The notes under the pieces are model-generated. The model was not told the origin of the DNA. It did not search any database and was given only the letters and a program-made list of their open reading frames with translations. Of a stretch of 64,000 nucleotides of DNA, positions 17,645-26,791 are shown piece by piece. This DNA comes from Limnohabitans planktonicus II-D5 (GTDB lineage Bacteria; Pseudomonadota; Gammaproteobacteria; Burkholderiales; Burkholderiaceae_C), in the NCBI RefSeq assembly GCF_001270065.2, contig NZ_LFYT02000005.1, positions 62,001 to 126,000 of the forward strand, given 5' to 3'. Numbering within the stretch: the first letter of the stretch is position 1; the number at the start of each line of letters is the position of its first letter. The translations under genes were made by a program, and so were the position numbers.

Positions 17645-18253
17645 TCAAGTCCGCTTGGCGATCACCTGATCGATCAAACCATAGTCTTTGGCTTCGTCCG
17701 CCGACAGGTAGTAATCCCGCTCGGTGTCGATCTCAATTTTGCTCAGCGGCTGGCCCGTGTTTTCGGCCAGGATGCGGTTCAAATGTGCGCGTGTCTTGAC
17801 GATTTCGCGGGCAGCAATTTCGATTTCGGTGGCCTGACCACGCGCACCGCCCAGAGGCTGGTGGATCATGATCTTGGAGTTGGGCAGTGAAAAACGCTTG
17901 CCTTTGGCACCCGAGGACAGCAAGAATGCGCCCATGCTGGCGGCCATGCCGTTGCACAACGTGGACACATCGGGTTTGATGAAGTTCATGGTGTCGTAAA
18001 TCGCCATGCCAGCGCTCACCGAGCCGCCAGGCGAATTGATGTACAGCGAGATGTCCTTTTCAGGGTTTTCACTCTCCAGGAACAGCAGTTGCGCAACGAT
18101 CAGGTTGGCCATGTGGTCATTGACCTCGCCCACCAGAAAGATCACGCGCTCTTTGAGCAGACGCGAATAGATGTCGTAAGCACGTTCGCCGCGGCCCGAT
18201 TGCTCGATGACCATGGGGACCATGCCCAAACTTGTGATGTCCAGTGCGCTCAT
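17645..18253 (-). CDS. clpP: ClpP, proteolytic subunit of Clp protease
   Basis: Serine protease of 202 residues forming the tetradecameric chamber used by ClpX and ClpA. The catalytic triad is intact: Ser106 in GMAASMGAF, His131 in IMIHQPLGG, Asp180 in TERDYYLS. The frame is open 31 codons upstream, but the ATG at 18253 has GGAG five bases before it and gives the standard start MSALD. It lies between tig and clpX in the conserved order. Confidence 0.97.
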   Translation of the reverse strand: MSALDITSLGMVPMVIEQSGRGERAYDIYSRLLKERVIFLVGEVNDHMANLIVAQLLFLESENPEKDISLYINSPGGSVSAGMAIYDTMNFIKPDVSTLCNGMAASMGAFLLSSGAKGKRFSLPNSKIMIHQPLGGARGQATEIEIAAREIVKTRAHLNRILAENTGQPLSKIEIDTERDYYLSADEAKDYGLIDQVIAKRT

Positions 18254-18310
18254 CATTTCTCCAAAAATTTCACAGGTGACTTTAACCCGAGTTTTCAACC
18301 CACCAAAGAG

Positions 18311-18353
18311 ATGGGGCTTGTCTGCCGAACTGCAAGCCCGGCACAAGCCCCAT
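18311..18353 (-). promoter_or_regulatory. long hairpin between tig and clpP
   Basis: Perfect 11-bp arms ATGGGGCTTGT and ACAAGCCCCAT enclose a 21-base loop that can itself pair (GCCG/CGGC). No T run follows, so it is not a standard terminator. It may be an RNA-processing or stability element in the tig-clpP transcript. Confidence 0.5.
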
Positions 18354-18376
18354 TCTTCAAGGATTCAAAGGCCGCA

Positions 18377-19690
18377 TCAGGCCTGCTGACCCATCAGCTC
18401 TTCAAAAGTAATGGCTTTTTCAGTGACCTTGGCCTGGCCCAGCACGAAATCAGACACATTGCTCTCAATGACCACGGCTTCGACTTCGGCCATGCGCTGG
18501 TTATCGCTGTTGTACCAGCGCACCACGTCATCGGGATGCTCATAGCTGGATGCCAACTCTTGGATGTGGGCTTGGATCTGCTCGGCCTTGGCGTGCAGGG
18601 TGTTGCCACGCACAACTTCTGCCACCACAAGCCCCAAGCGCACGCGCTGCTCGGCTTGAGGGCGGAAGATGTCGTCAGGGATCGGGGCCTTGTCAGCGTC
18701 CTTGATGCCGCGTTGCTTCAGGTCTGCACGAGCGCCCTCTTTCAGGCGTTCGATTTCGTTTTGCACGATGGCTTGGGGCAGGTCCAGCTCGGCCTTGGCC
18801 ACCAAGGCGTCCATGGCAGCTTGCTTGTTGCGGGCCAGCAAGCGGAATTTGACTTCACGCTCGAGGTTTTTGCGGATGTCAGCGCGCAGACCTTCGACAG
18901 TCGCGTCGGCGATGCCCAAAGACTTGGCCAGGGCTTCATTGACTTCAGGCAGGTTGGCCGCTTCAAGTTTCTTGACGGTGACCAGGAAGTCAGCGGTTTT
19001 GCCAGCCACGTCCTGACCATGGTAGTCAGCAGGGAAAGCCAGGGGGAAAGTTTTGCTTTCGCCGGTTTTCATGCCGCGCACGGCGTCTTCAAACTCTTTG
19101 AGCATCTGGCCGTCGCCCAGGATGAACTGGAAATCTTCGGCTTTGCCGCCAGCGAACACTTCACCGTCGATCTTGCCTTCGAAGTCGATGGTGGCACGGT
19201 CGCCGTCTTGTGCAGCGGCGTCTTGGGCGCGTTGCGCGAAGGTGCGGCGCTGCTTGCGCAGGATGTCCAAAGTCTTGTCGATGGCGGCGTCAGACACTTC
19301 AGCGGTCAATTTTTCGACTTCGGTGTCGGCCAGGTTGCCCAGCTTGACTTCGGGATAGACCTCGAAGATGGCTTCGAAGTTCAGTTCACCTTCGGGCGCG
19401 CCTTCTTTTTCAGAAATGCGGGGTTGACCTGCCACGCGCACTTGCGCTTCATTGGCGGCCACGGCAAAGGCCTCACCCACTTTGTCGTTCAGCACTTCGT
19501 ACTGAACCGAGTAGCCATAGCGCTGAGCCACGACGTTCATGGGCACTTTACCGGGACGGAAACCGTCCATCTTGACCGTGCGGGCCATTTTCTTCAGGCG
19601 TGCATCGACCTCGGACTGGATGGCCGTCACGGGCACAGTCAGGGTGATCTTGCGTTCCAGTTTTTCAAGGGTTTCAACAGTCACTGTCAT
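18377..19690 (-). CDS. tig: trigger factor, ribosome-associated chaperone
   Basis: Chaperone and peptidyl-prolyl isomerase of 437 residues that binds nascent chains at the ribosome exit. The N-terminal ribosome-binding domain contains MDGFRPGKVPMNVVAQRYG (the FRxGKxP signature). The central FKBP-like domain (around residues 160-245) includes DRATIDFEGKIDGEVFAGG, and a helical C-terminal domain follows. It is the first gene of the tig-clpP-clpX-lon block, just downstream of tRNA-Leu. Confidence 0.97.
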   Translation of the reverse strand: MTVTVETLEKLERKITLTVPVTAIQSEVDARLKKMARTVKMDGFRPGKVPMNVVAQRYGYSVQYEVLNDKVGEAFAVAANEAQVRVAGQPRISEKEGAPEGELNFEAIFEVYPEVKLGNLADTEVEKLTAEVSDAAIDKTLDILRKQRRTFAQRAQDAAAQDGDRATIDFEGKIDGEVFAGGKAEDFQFILGDGQMLKEFEDAVRGMKTGESKTFPLAFPADYHGQDVAGKTADFLVTVKKLEAANLPEVNEALAKSLGIADATVEGLRADIRKNLEREVKFRLLARNKQAAMDALVAKAELDLPQAIVQNEIERLKEGARADLKQRGIKDADKAPIPDDIFRPQAEQRVRLGLVVAEVVRGNTLHAKAEQIQAHIQELASSYEHPDDVVRWYNSDNQRMAEVEAVVIESNVSDFVLGQAKVTEKAITFEELMGQQA

Positions 19691-19754
19691 CGTCGTTCTC
19701 GGTTAAATGAATTTCTCTCATGCCGCCAGGTTGCCCCTTTGGCCAAAAGTCAGC

Positions 19755-19841
19755 TGGTGCGCGGGGCGGGACTCGAACCCGCACAGTGTTGCCACCGTCA
19801 GGACCTAAACCTGGTGCGTCTACCAATTTCGCCACCCGCGC
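19755..19841 (-). tRNA. tRNA-Leu (anticodon UAG)
   Basis: Complete class II tRNA of 87 nt with encoded CCA. The acceptor stem is GCGCGGG/CCCGCGC, the variable arm is long, and the anticodon loop TTTAGGT gives UAG. It lies 64 bp upstream of tig on the same strand. Confidence 0.97.
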
Positions 19842-19992
19842 GGGTCCAAACAAAAAGGGCGAACAGGCCGGGATGGGTGCCATCCACAGACCTGACCGCC
19901 CACTTGAAATCGGTCAATTTTCTATTTTAGCCGCTCCGGACCCCGTTTTCGGGTCCGGGCGGTGCTGGTTTTCCCCGCTGCGACGCTGTTTT

Positions 19993-22900
19993 TCAAGCCG
20001 CCCGGGCAGCGTCCGTCGGGCGTGGCACGCGGAACCAGGCCGCGTACATGGCCGGCAGCGCCAGCAAAGTCAGGGCGGTCGCCACGATCAAACCGCCCAT
20101 GATGGCCACGGCCATCGGCCCCCAAAACACGCTGCGCGAAAGCGGGATCATGGCCAGCACGGCGGCGGCGGCTGTCAGCACGATGGGGCGCAAGCGTCGC
20201 ACGGCAGACTCGACAATCGCCCGCCAGGGCTCCACACCTGCCGCACGGTCCTGCTCGATCTGGTCAATCAGGATCACCGAGTTGCGCTGGATCATGCCCA
20301 TGAGCGCAATCACCCCCAGCAAAGCCACAAAACCGAACGGCCGGTTCAGTGCCAGCAGGGCCGCCGCCACCCCCGCCATGCCCAAGGGGCCTGTCAGGAA
20401 CACGAGCACCGAGCGGCTGAAGCTTTGCAACTGCAGCATCAGCAGCGTGAAGGTGATGAACAGCATGATGGGCACACCCGCCGCAATCGAGGCCGAGCCT
20501 TTGGAGCTTTGTTCCACGGCGCCTGCCACCTGGATGCGGTAATCGGTCTGACCATTGGCCGCCCATTGGGCCTGCAACTTGTCCAGCTCGGGCTGTAACT
20601 GCGCCGTCACCGTGGCACCTTGCACGCCTTCTGCGAGGTCGGACTGCACGGTGATCGCGTACTGGCGGCCTTCGCGCCACATCACCCCAGGCTCCCAGGC
20701 GAAGACGGGACGCACGATTTGCAAGAGCGGAATCGACTTGCCCGACGCCGTGGGCACATAGGCCTGGCCCAGATCGGACAACGCATCGCGCTCGCTCAAA
20801 GGCTGACGCAGCACGATGTCGATCAGCTTGTCACCTTCGCGGAACTGGCCCACAGGTGCCCCCGACAAGAGCGTGCGTGAGGACTGCGCAATGGACTGAC
20901 TGGTCACGCCCAAGGCGCGGGCCTTGGCCTGATCCACCTCTAGGCGCACGGTCTTGACCGATTCGTTCCAGTTGTCGTTCACCCCACGGGTGCTGGCGTT
21001 GAGCCGCATCGCAGCCTTGACCTCTTCGGCCTTCTGGCGCAGGGCCACAGGCTCGGTGCCCACCACGCGGAACTGCACCGGGTACGGCACAGGCGGGCCA
21101 TTGGGCAGCAGCTTGACGCGGCCACGGACCTCGGGAAACTCCTGCGCCAGCAAGGCAGGGAGCTTGACGCGCAGGCTTTCACGCACCTTCAAGTCACGCG
21201 GCAACACGATGAGCTGCGACACATTGCTCTGCGGGAACACCTGATCGAGCGGCAGGTAAAAACGCGGCACGCCCGAGCCCACCCAGGTGGTCACCGAGCT
21301 CACGCCATCTTCCTGCGCCAGGCGTTTTTCGACCCGTTTGGCAACCTCTTCGCTGGCACTGTAGGGCGCGCCCTCGGGCAGCCACAGGTCCACCAGGATT
21401 TCAGGGCGGCTGGAATCGGGGAAGAACTGCTGCTGCACCTTGCCCATGCCCACAATACCCAGCACAAACAGGGCAATGGTGATGCCGATGGTCTTCCAGC
21501 GGTGCGTCACGCACCAAGTCACCCAGCGGCGGAACTGGCGGTAAAACGGCGTATCAAACATCTCTGCGCTGTCATGACCGTGGCCGCCCCCTTCGCCCAC
21601 CACCGCGTGCGCCGGTGGCTTGAGCAGCCACGCACCCAGGTACGGCACGAAGTAGACCGAGGCCACCCAGCTCACGATCAGTGCAATCACCGTGACCGCG
21701 AAGATGGCGAAGGTGTATTCACCCGTGACCGACTTGGCGATGCCGATGGGTAAAAAGCCCGCCGCCGTGATCAGCGTGCCCGTGAGCATGGGCATGGCCG
21801 TCAGCTCATAGGCAAAGGTGGCCGCGCGGAACTTGTCGTAGCCCTCTTCCATCTTGCGCACCATCATCTCGACCGCGATGATGGCGTCGTCCACCAGCAG
21901 GCCCAGCGCAATGATCAGCGAGCCCAGCGAAATTTTGTGCAGGCCAATGCCAAAGTAATTCATGGCCAAAAAGGTCACCGCCAACACCAGCGGAATGGTG
22001 ATGCCCACCACCAGACCGGGTCGGATGTCCAGCGTCCAGCGCTTCCACAGGGGGTTGTTTCCGGGCCGCTTGTGCAAACCCAGCGCCAAAAAGCTCACCG
22101 CCAACACAATCACCACTGCCTCGATCAGCACCTTGATGAACTCGTTGACCGATTTGGACACGGCTGCGGGCTGGTCCTGCACCTGCTTGAGCGCCAAGCC
22201 CACGGGCAAACTGGCCTCGATTTGCTTGACTGTGGCATTGAGCGCCTTCCCCAGAGCGATGATGTCGCCGCCCTTGGCCATGCTCACACCCAGGGCAATG
22301 ACTTCTTCGCCGTCATGGCGCACCTTGACGGACGGCGGGTCCACATACCCACGGCTGACCGTGGCGATGTCGCCCAGTCGCACCTGCGCGCCTGAGCCGC
22401 CACGTATGGGCATGGCCCGCAGTTCATCCAGATTCTGGAACTGGCCGCCCACGCGCACTTGCACCACGTCGTTGGGCGACTGCATCGTGCCTGCCGACTC
22501 GACCGCGTTTTGCTGGCCCAGCTGCGCCAGCACGGCACCCATGTCCAGACCCATCTGGACGATCTTCTTTTGCGAGACGTCGATGAAGACCTTTTCGTCC
22601 TGCACGCCAAAAAGCTCGACCTTGGCCACATCGGGCACGCGCAGCAGCGTCTGGCGCACGCGGTCGGCGTGCGTCTTGACCTCGGCGGCGCTGAAGCCGT
22701 CGCCGCTCAGGGCGTAGATCACGCCATACACATCACCAAACTCATCGTTGAAAAACGGCCCCACCACGCCCTGCGGCAAGCTGGCGCGCATGTCGCCGAT
22801 CTTTTTGCGCACGGTGTACCAGACCTGCGGCACCTCACCGGGCTTGGAGTAATCCTTGAGCTCCAGAATGATCTGCGACTCGCCCGGCTTGGAGTAGCTG

Positions 22901-23172
22901 CGGATCTTGTCCGCGTAAGGCACTTCTTGCAGCGTGCGCTCAAGCTTGTCGGTCACCTGCTCGGCCACCTGCTGCGCCGTGGCGCCGGGCCAATAGGTGC
23001 GCACCACCATGGCCCGGAAGGTGAACGGCGGGTCTTCGTCCTGCCCCAGCTGAAAGTAAGACGCCATGCCGAGCACCATGAGCGCCACCATCAGGTAGCG
23101 CGTCAGGGCCGGGTGCTCCAGCGCCCAGCGCGAGAGGTTGAAACTCTTTTTTTCGGTGTCACGCATGGGCAT
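19993..23172 (-). CDS. RND family efflux transporter, inner-membrane permease
   Basis: Proton-driven RND pump of 1059 residues with the usual twelve membrane helices and two large periplasmic loops. Recognisable parts are the N-terminal segment LTRYLMVALMVLGMASYFQL, the TM4 motif GLLVDDAIIAVEMM with two Asp residues needed for proton relay, and the C-terminal repeat GFVALLGVIALMGMIQRNSV. The ATG at 23172 overlaps the adaptor stop as TGATG, so it is preferred to the GTG one codon earlier. An outer-membrane partner is not in the window. The substrate is unknown. Confidence 0.93.
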   Translation of the reverse strand: MPMRDTEKKSFNLSRWALEHPALTRYLMVALMVLGMASYFQLGQDEDPPFTFRAMVVRTYWPGATAQQVAEQVTDKLERTLQEVPYADKIRSYSKPGESQIILELKDYSKPGEVPQVWYTVRKKIGDMRASLPQGVVGPFFNDEFGDVYGVIYALSGDGFSAAEVKTHADRVRQTLLRVPDVAKVELFGVQDEKVFIDVSQKKIVQMGLDMGAVLAQLGQQNAVESAGTMQSPNDVVQVRVGGQFQNLDELRAMPIRGGSGAQVRLGDIATVSRGYVDPPSVKVRHDGEEVIALGVSMAKGGDIIALGKALNATVKQIEASLPVGLALKQVQDQPAAVSKSVNEFIKVLIEAVVIVLAVSFLALGLHKRPGNNPLWKRWTLDIRPGLVVGITIPLVLAVTFLAMNYFGIGLHKISLGSLIIALGLLVDDAIIAVEMMVRKMEEGYDKFRAATFAYELTAMPMLTGTLITAAGFLPIGIAKSVTGEYTFAIFAVTVIALIVSWVASVYFVPYLGAWLLKPPAHAVVGEGGGHGHDSAEMFDTPFYRQFRRWVTWCVTHRWKTIGITIALFVLGIVGMGKVQQQFFPDSSRPEILVDLWLPEGAPYSASEEVAKRVEKRLAQEDGVSSVTTWVGSGVPRFYLPLDQVFPQSNVSQLIVLPRDLKVRESLRVKLPALLAQEFPEVRGRVKLLPNGPPVPYPVQFRVVGTEPVALRQKAEEVKAAMRLNASTRGVNDNWNESVKTVRLEVDQAKARALGVTSQSIAQSSRTLLSGAPVGQFREGDKLIDIVLRQPLSERDALSDLGQAYVPTASGKSIPLLQIVRPVFAWEPGVMWREGRQYAITVQSDLAEGVQGATVTAQLQPELDKLQAQWAANGQTDYRIQVAGAVEQSSKGSASIAAGVPIMLFITFTLLMLQLQSFSRSVLVFLTGPLGMAGVAAALLALNRPFGFVALLGVIALMGMIQRNSVILIDQIEQDRAAGVEPWRAIVESAVRRLRPIVLTAAAAVLAMIPLSRSVFWGPMAVAIMGGLIVATALTLLALPAMYAAWFRVPRPTDAARAA

Positions 23173-24338
23173 CACCGCTGGGTTGCTGAAGAAGCCGCTG
23201 TAACGGGTGCTGGTGCCGGAACTGGTGCTGGTGCGCTGTAAACCGAGACCTTCTGCCCCGGCGACAAGACATGCACCCCGGCACTCACCACCTTTTGGCC
23301 CACGCTCAGGCCCGACGCGATCACCACCTCATTGCCATCGACCGTGCTCACTTGCACGGGCTGCAAACGCACCGTCATGGTCGCTTCGTCCAGCACCCAA
23401 ACCGCACTGCCTGCCCCTTCTTGGCGAAGCGCGCTGGTGGGCAGCTTGATGACTTGGGCTGTGCGGGGTGCCTCTTCAGCCGCCAGCACCGTCAACGTGG
23501 CCCCCAAAGGCAGGCGATCCGCCGCATCCAGCGCCAGCTTGACCGTGTAAGTGCGGGTCACCGGATCGGCCCCAGCCCCTACTTCGCGCACCCGGCCTTT
23601 GAACACCTGGCCCGTCCCCGGCCAGACCGCCTGCATGGCTTGTCCGGGCTTGATCGCCAAAATGGCCTGCTCCGACACGGCAAACACCGCATCGCGCGGG
23701 CCGTCATGCGCCAGACGCACCACCGGCTGCCCTGCCGACACCACTTGGCCGACTTCAACCTCCACAGCGGTGATCACCCCCGCAGCCGTGGCTTGCAACT
23801 TTGCATAGCCCGCCTGATTGCTTTGGGCCTGGGCCTGCGCCTTGACCTGCGCCAAGGTGGCTTCGGCCGCTTTCAGACTGGCTTCGCGGCGCTCCAACTC
23901 CACGCCGCTGATGAAGTTTTGCGCCTTCAAGGCCTCGAAACGCTTGAACTCGGCGGCCGCCAAGTCGCGCTGGGTCTGGGCGGCTGTCACACCGGCCATG
24001 GCCGCTTGCGCCCCCAATTGGTAATCCTGCGCATCTATTTGGGCCAGCACCTGACCTGCGCCAACACGCTGCCCCGCCTCAGCCTGGCGCTGCACCAGCT
24101 TGCCGGCTACCCGAAAACCCAGACGCGACTCGACCCGGGCACGCACTTCGGCGGCGTATTCACCCTGTGCATGGAGCACCGAGCTCCCCACCGTGAGCAG
24201 TTTGACCGAACGAACCGGCTCCTGAACCGCCTCCTGTCGCGAACAGGCTGACAACAAAGCCACCGCCGTGAACGCCGAAACCACACTCAAGCGAAGCGCC
24301 CAACGCCCGGCCCCTTGAGGCAAAGAGAAATGAAACAT
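23172..24338 (-). CDS. RND efflux periplasmic adaptor lipoprotein
   Basis: Membrane-fusion protein of 388 residues linking the pump to an outer-membrane channel. It has a lipoprotein signal with lipobox LLSAC (Cys32). The split lipoyl domain, coiled-coil hairpin (AQTQRDLAAAEFKRFEAL) and beta-barrel domains follow. The chosen ATG has GGGTGG before it; the frame is open to a TTG five codons upstream. It is the first gene of the two-gene operon, read from the promoter at 24377-24405. Confidence 0.92.
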   Translation of the reverse strand: MFHFSLPQGAGRWALRLSVVSAFTAVALLSACSRQEAVQEPVRSVKLLTVGSSVLHAQGEYAAEVRARVESRLGFRVAGKLVQRQAEAGQRVGAGQVLAQIDAQDYQLGAQAAMAGVTAAQTQRDLAAAEFKRFEALKAQNFISGVELERREASLKAAEATLAQVKAQAQAQSNQAGYAKLQATAAGVITAVEVEVGQVVSAGQPVVRLAHDGPRDAVFAVSEQAILAIKPGQAMQAVWPGTGQVFKGRVREVGAGADPVTRTYTVKLALDAADRLPLGATLTVLAAEEAPRTAQVIKLPTSALRQEGAGSAVWVLDEATMTVRLQPVQVSTVDGNEVVIASGLSVGQKVVSAGVHVLSPGQKVSVYSAPAPVPAPAPVTAASSATQR

Positions 24339-24356
24339 GAAAAAACCACCCAAAAA

Positions 24357-24378
24357 TTAATGACTGACTGGTTAGTAA
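24357..24378. promoter_or_regulatory. operator-like dyad in the RND promoter
   Basis: Imperfect inverted repeat with outer arms TTAnTnAC and GTnAnTAA around a six-base centre, inside TGACTGACTGGTTAG. It lies across the transcription start and overlaps the end of the -10 element, where a repressor would block transcription. TetR-family repressors usually guard such pumps, but no tetR gene is adjacent. Confidence 0.5.
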
Positions 24379-24405
24379 TTTAAGCAAAGCCCTGCATTTT
24401 GTCAA
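24377..24405 (-). promoter_or_regulatory. promoter of the RND efflux operon
   Basis: On the minus strand TTGACA, exactly 17 bp, then TAAATT: a near-consensus sigma-70 promoter. The -35 lies inside a perfect TTGTC/GACAA dyad (24399-24412), which could be a second regulatory site shared with the divergent squalene-synthase-like gene. Confidence 0.75.
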
Positions 24406-24423
24406 GCGACAATATGCCTACAC

Positions 24424-25452
24424 ATGCCAGCCTCCACTCTTTTGACCCGCAAGCAACTGCCTCTTTTACGCGGCGTATCGCGTTCGTTTTACCTGACGAT
24501 TCGTCTGTTGCCACCCGCCCTGCAAGGCCCCATTGCAGTGGGCTATCTGCTGGCCCGGGCCACCGACACCGTGGCCGACACCACGGCCCAGCCTGCCGCC
24601 GAACGCCTGGCTTTGCTGTCTGGCCTGGCCCAAGAGATTCAATCACCCGCAGGGTCCCTGCAAGCACTCCAGAGCCTGCTCAACCAGTTTGCCCGCCACC
24701 AGACCGACCCGCATGAGCGGGCGCTGATGCAGGCCCTGCCCGACTGCCTGCCCCTGCTGCACGCCCTGGCCCCCGACGACCAGGCCAGCGTGCGCTGGGT
24801 GCTGGGGCACATCACACGCGGGCAGGTGCTGGACGTTCAGCGCTTTGGCCAAGGGCCTGCAGCCCTGGCGACCGAATTTGAACTGGACGACTACACCTGG
24901 CTCGTGGCCGGTTGCGTGGGCGAGTTCTGGACCGAGCTGTGCGAGCGTCACCTGCCCGGCTTTGCCACCCAAAGCGCAGACGCCATGCGTCTGGCGGGCC
25001 GAGCCTATGGCATGGGCCTGCAAAGGCTCAACATCCTGCGCGACGCCGGGGCCGACCTGGCCGCGGGCCGCTGCTACTTGCCTGCGGCGCGCCTGACCCC
25101 ACTGGGCCTGAGCCCCGAGCAGCTCAGGCAAGCCACTCACTCGTGTGATGCCGCTGCGCTGCAACTTTTGGCCCCCTTGTGGGGTGAGTACCTGCAGCAA
25201 ACCCACACCCAGCTGAGCGAAGGCCTGCATTACAGCCAGTGCCTGAACAGCCGCCGCCTGCGCCTGGCCAGCGCTTTGCCCGCCCTGATCGGCGCCCGCA
25301 CCGTGGCCCTGCTGCGCCAGACAGGCCCACAAGCCCTGACCCAGCGCGTGAAAATGCCGCGCCACGAAATGCGCGCCTTGCTCTGGCGACTGCTGTGGCG
25401 GCTGGCCTCACCCCATGCCCTGGACCGAGAATTTCAGCGCCTTTCCCAGTGA
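24424..25452 (+). CDS. squalene/phytoene synthase family protein
   Basis: Head-to-head prenyl transferase homologue of 342 residues. Both aspartate-rich motifs are present: DTVAD (residues 48-52) and DAGAD in NILRDAGADLAAGRCYLP. The N-terminal SRSFYLTIRLLPPALQGPI looks more like a squalene synthase than like HpnC. It lies 14 bp before hpnD, so the two probably work together on farnesyl diphosphate, toward presqualene diphosphate and squalene or hydroxysqualene for hopanoids. The exact product is not decidable from sequence. Confidence 0.85.
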   Translation: MPASTLLTRKQLPLLRGVSRSFYLTIRLLPPALQGPIAVGYLLARATDTVADTTAQPAAERLALLSGLAQEIQSPAGSLQALQSLLNQFARHQTDPHERALMQALPDCLPLLHALAPDDQASVRWVLGHITRGQVLDVQRFGQGPAALATEFELDDYTWLVAGCVGEFWTELCERHLPGFATQSADAMRLAGRAYGMGLQRLNILRDAGADLAAGRCYLPAARLTPLGLSPEQLRQATHSCDAAALQLLAPLWGEYLQQTHTQLSEGLHYSQCLNSRRLRLASALPALIGARTVALLRQTGPQALTQRVKMPRHEMRALLWRLLWRLASPHALDREFQRLSQ

Positions 25453-25466
25453 GACAATCCCAGCCC

Positions 25467-26306
25467 ATGAGCCCGCAAGACTACGTCCAGCAAAAAGCCG
25501 CCGCCTCGGGCAGCAGCTTCTATTACGCCTTTTTGTTTTTGCCCCCCGAGCGGCGTGCGGCCATCACCGCCTTTTATGCGTTTTGCCGCGAAGTGGACGA
25601 CGTGGTCGATGAAATCAAAGACCCCAGCGTGGCCGCCACCAAACTCGCCTGGTGGCAAAAAGAAGTGCATCAAGCCTACGCAGGCCAGCCCAGCCACCCC
25701 GTCATGCACGCCCTCATGCCCCTGGCCCCTGCCTTCTGCATCGAAAGCCGCCACCTGATGGCCGTGATCGACGGCTGCCAGATGGACCTGAACCAAACCC
25801 GTTATCTGGACTTTGCGGGCCTCACGACCTACTGCCACCTGGTGGCCGGTGTGGTGGGCGAAGTCGCCGCCCGCATCTTTGGCCAGACGGACGAGGCAAC
25901 CACCCTGTACGCGCACAAGCTGGGCCTGGCCTTTCAGATGACCAACATCATCCGCGACGTGGGCGAAGACGCCATGCGCGGGCGCATCTACCTGCCGCTG
26001 GACGAACAGCAACGCTTTGGCGTCAAAGCGCAAGACCTGATGCAGCGCACGTATTCAGACAACTTCACTGCACTGATGAAGTTCCAGACCGACCGCGCCC
26101 ACGCCCTGTACGACGAAGCCCTGGCCCTGCTGCCTGCGGCCGACCGCCGCGCCCAAAAACCCGGCCTCATGATGGCCAGCATCTACCGCACCTTGCTGCG
26201 CGAAATCGAAGCCTCGGGCTTTCAGGTGCTGCACCAGCGCATTGCGCTGACGCCGCTGCGCAAGTTGTGGCTGGCTTGGAAGATGCAGGCGCTGGGGCGG
26301 TTTTGA
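25467..26306 (+). CDS. hpnD: presqualene diphosphate synthase-like protein HpnD
   Basis: A 279-residue member of the squalene/phytoene synthase family, of HpnD type, which condenses two farnesyl diphosphates to presqualene diphosphate. Metal-binding motifs are DDVVD (residues 44-48) and DVGED in NIIRDVGEDAMRGRIYLP. The frame is open far upstream, but MSPQDYVQQK at 25467 is the normal HpnD start. A frameshifted copy of its last ~70 bp recurs at 28757-28824. No squalene-hopene cyclase is in the window. Confidence 0.9.
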   Translation: MSPQDYVQQKAAASGSSFYYAFLFLPPERRAAITAFYAFCREVDDVVDEIKDPSVAATKLAWWQKEVHQAYAGQPSHPVMHALMPLAPAFCIESRHLMAVIDGCQMDLNQTRYLDFAGLTTYCHLVAGVVGEVAARIFGQTDEATTLYAHKLGLAFQMTNIIRDVGEDAMRGRIYLPLDEQQRFGVKAQDLMQRTYSDNFTALMKFQTDRAHALYDEALALLPAADRRAQKPGLMMASIYRTLLREIEASGFQVLHQRIALTPLRKLWLAWKMQALGRF

Positions 26307-26352
26307 ACCCTCAACGCAAAGGGCATGCACCTTAGACGTCTCAGCAAGAACG

Positions 26353-26580
26353 TCAGACGCCAGCCTCTGGCAGGCCATGGATACGGATTTCGCCACCCAG
26401 CGCTTGAATGACGCGCAGCACTTGTGCCAGTCGCACCGTAGGTTTGCCAGCCTCCAGCTCCACAATAAAGCGCACGTCCACCCCTGCCGCCATGGCCGAC
26501 TGCGGCCTCGTTAGCGCCAACTGCTTGCGGGCCGTTCGAATGGCCGCGCCCAATTACTGGGATGAATGAATGCTGGTCAT
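26353..26580 (-). pseudogene. hipB-like regulator with an early stop codon
   Basis: XRE-type HTH antitoxin/repressor gene closely related to the intact copy at 28341-28601 (both carry RTARKQLALT and ELEAGKP). From the ATG at 26580, codon 9 is TAA (26554-26556), where the intact copy has CAA. After the stop the frame is open for 66 codons and begins with TTG, so a shortened HTH protein could still be made by reinitiation. No hipA reading follows; the convergent hpnD end is 46 bp away. Confidence 0.75.
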
Positions 26581-26590
26581 GACTTGAAAA

Positions 26591-26707
26591 ATTTCCCGTT
26601 CAGGTAATTTGTTGCCTGAATTCACGTGAAAGCAAGATGTATTTACCGAACGGAAAATTTTTTGTAATTCAAACGGATATGGCTGATTAATTTCCCGTTC
26701 AGGAAAT
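26591..26707. promoter_or_regulatory. three palindromic operators upstream of the hipB-like pseudogene
   Basis: Three 18-bp palindromes: ATTTCCCGTTCAGGTAAT (26591), ATTTACCGAACGGAAAAT (26641) and ATTTCCCGTTCAGGAAAT (26690), spaced 50 and 49 bp apart. The same number and spacing occur upstream of the intact hipB copy. They are the probable autoregulatory sites of this HipB type. Confidence 0.7.
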
Positions 26708-26791
26708 CAATCCATCAATCGACTATGCCACCCGAGTTCGACAACGGTTCAGGTGTTGCACTTCGCTTTTGAATCAGACTTCTATTGAAGT

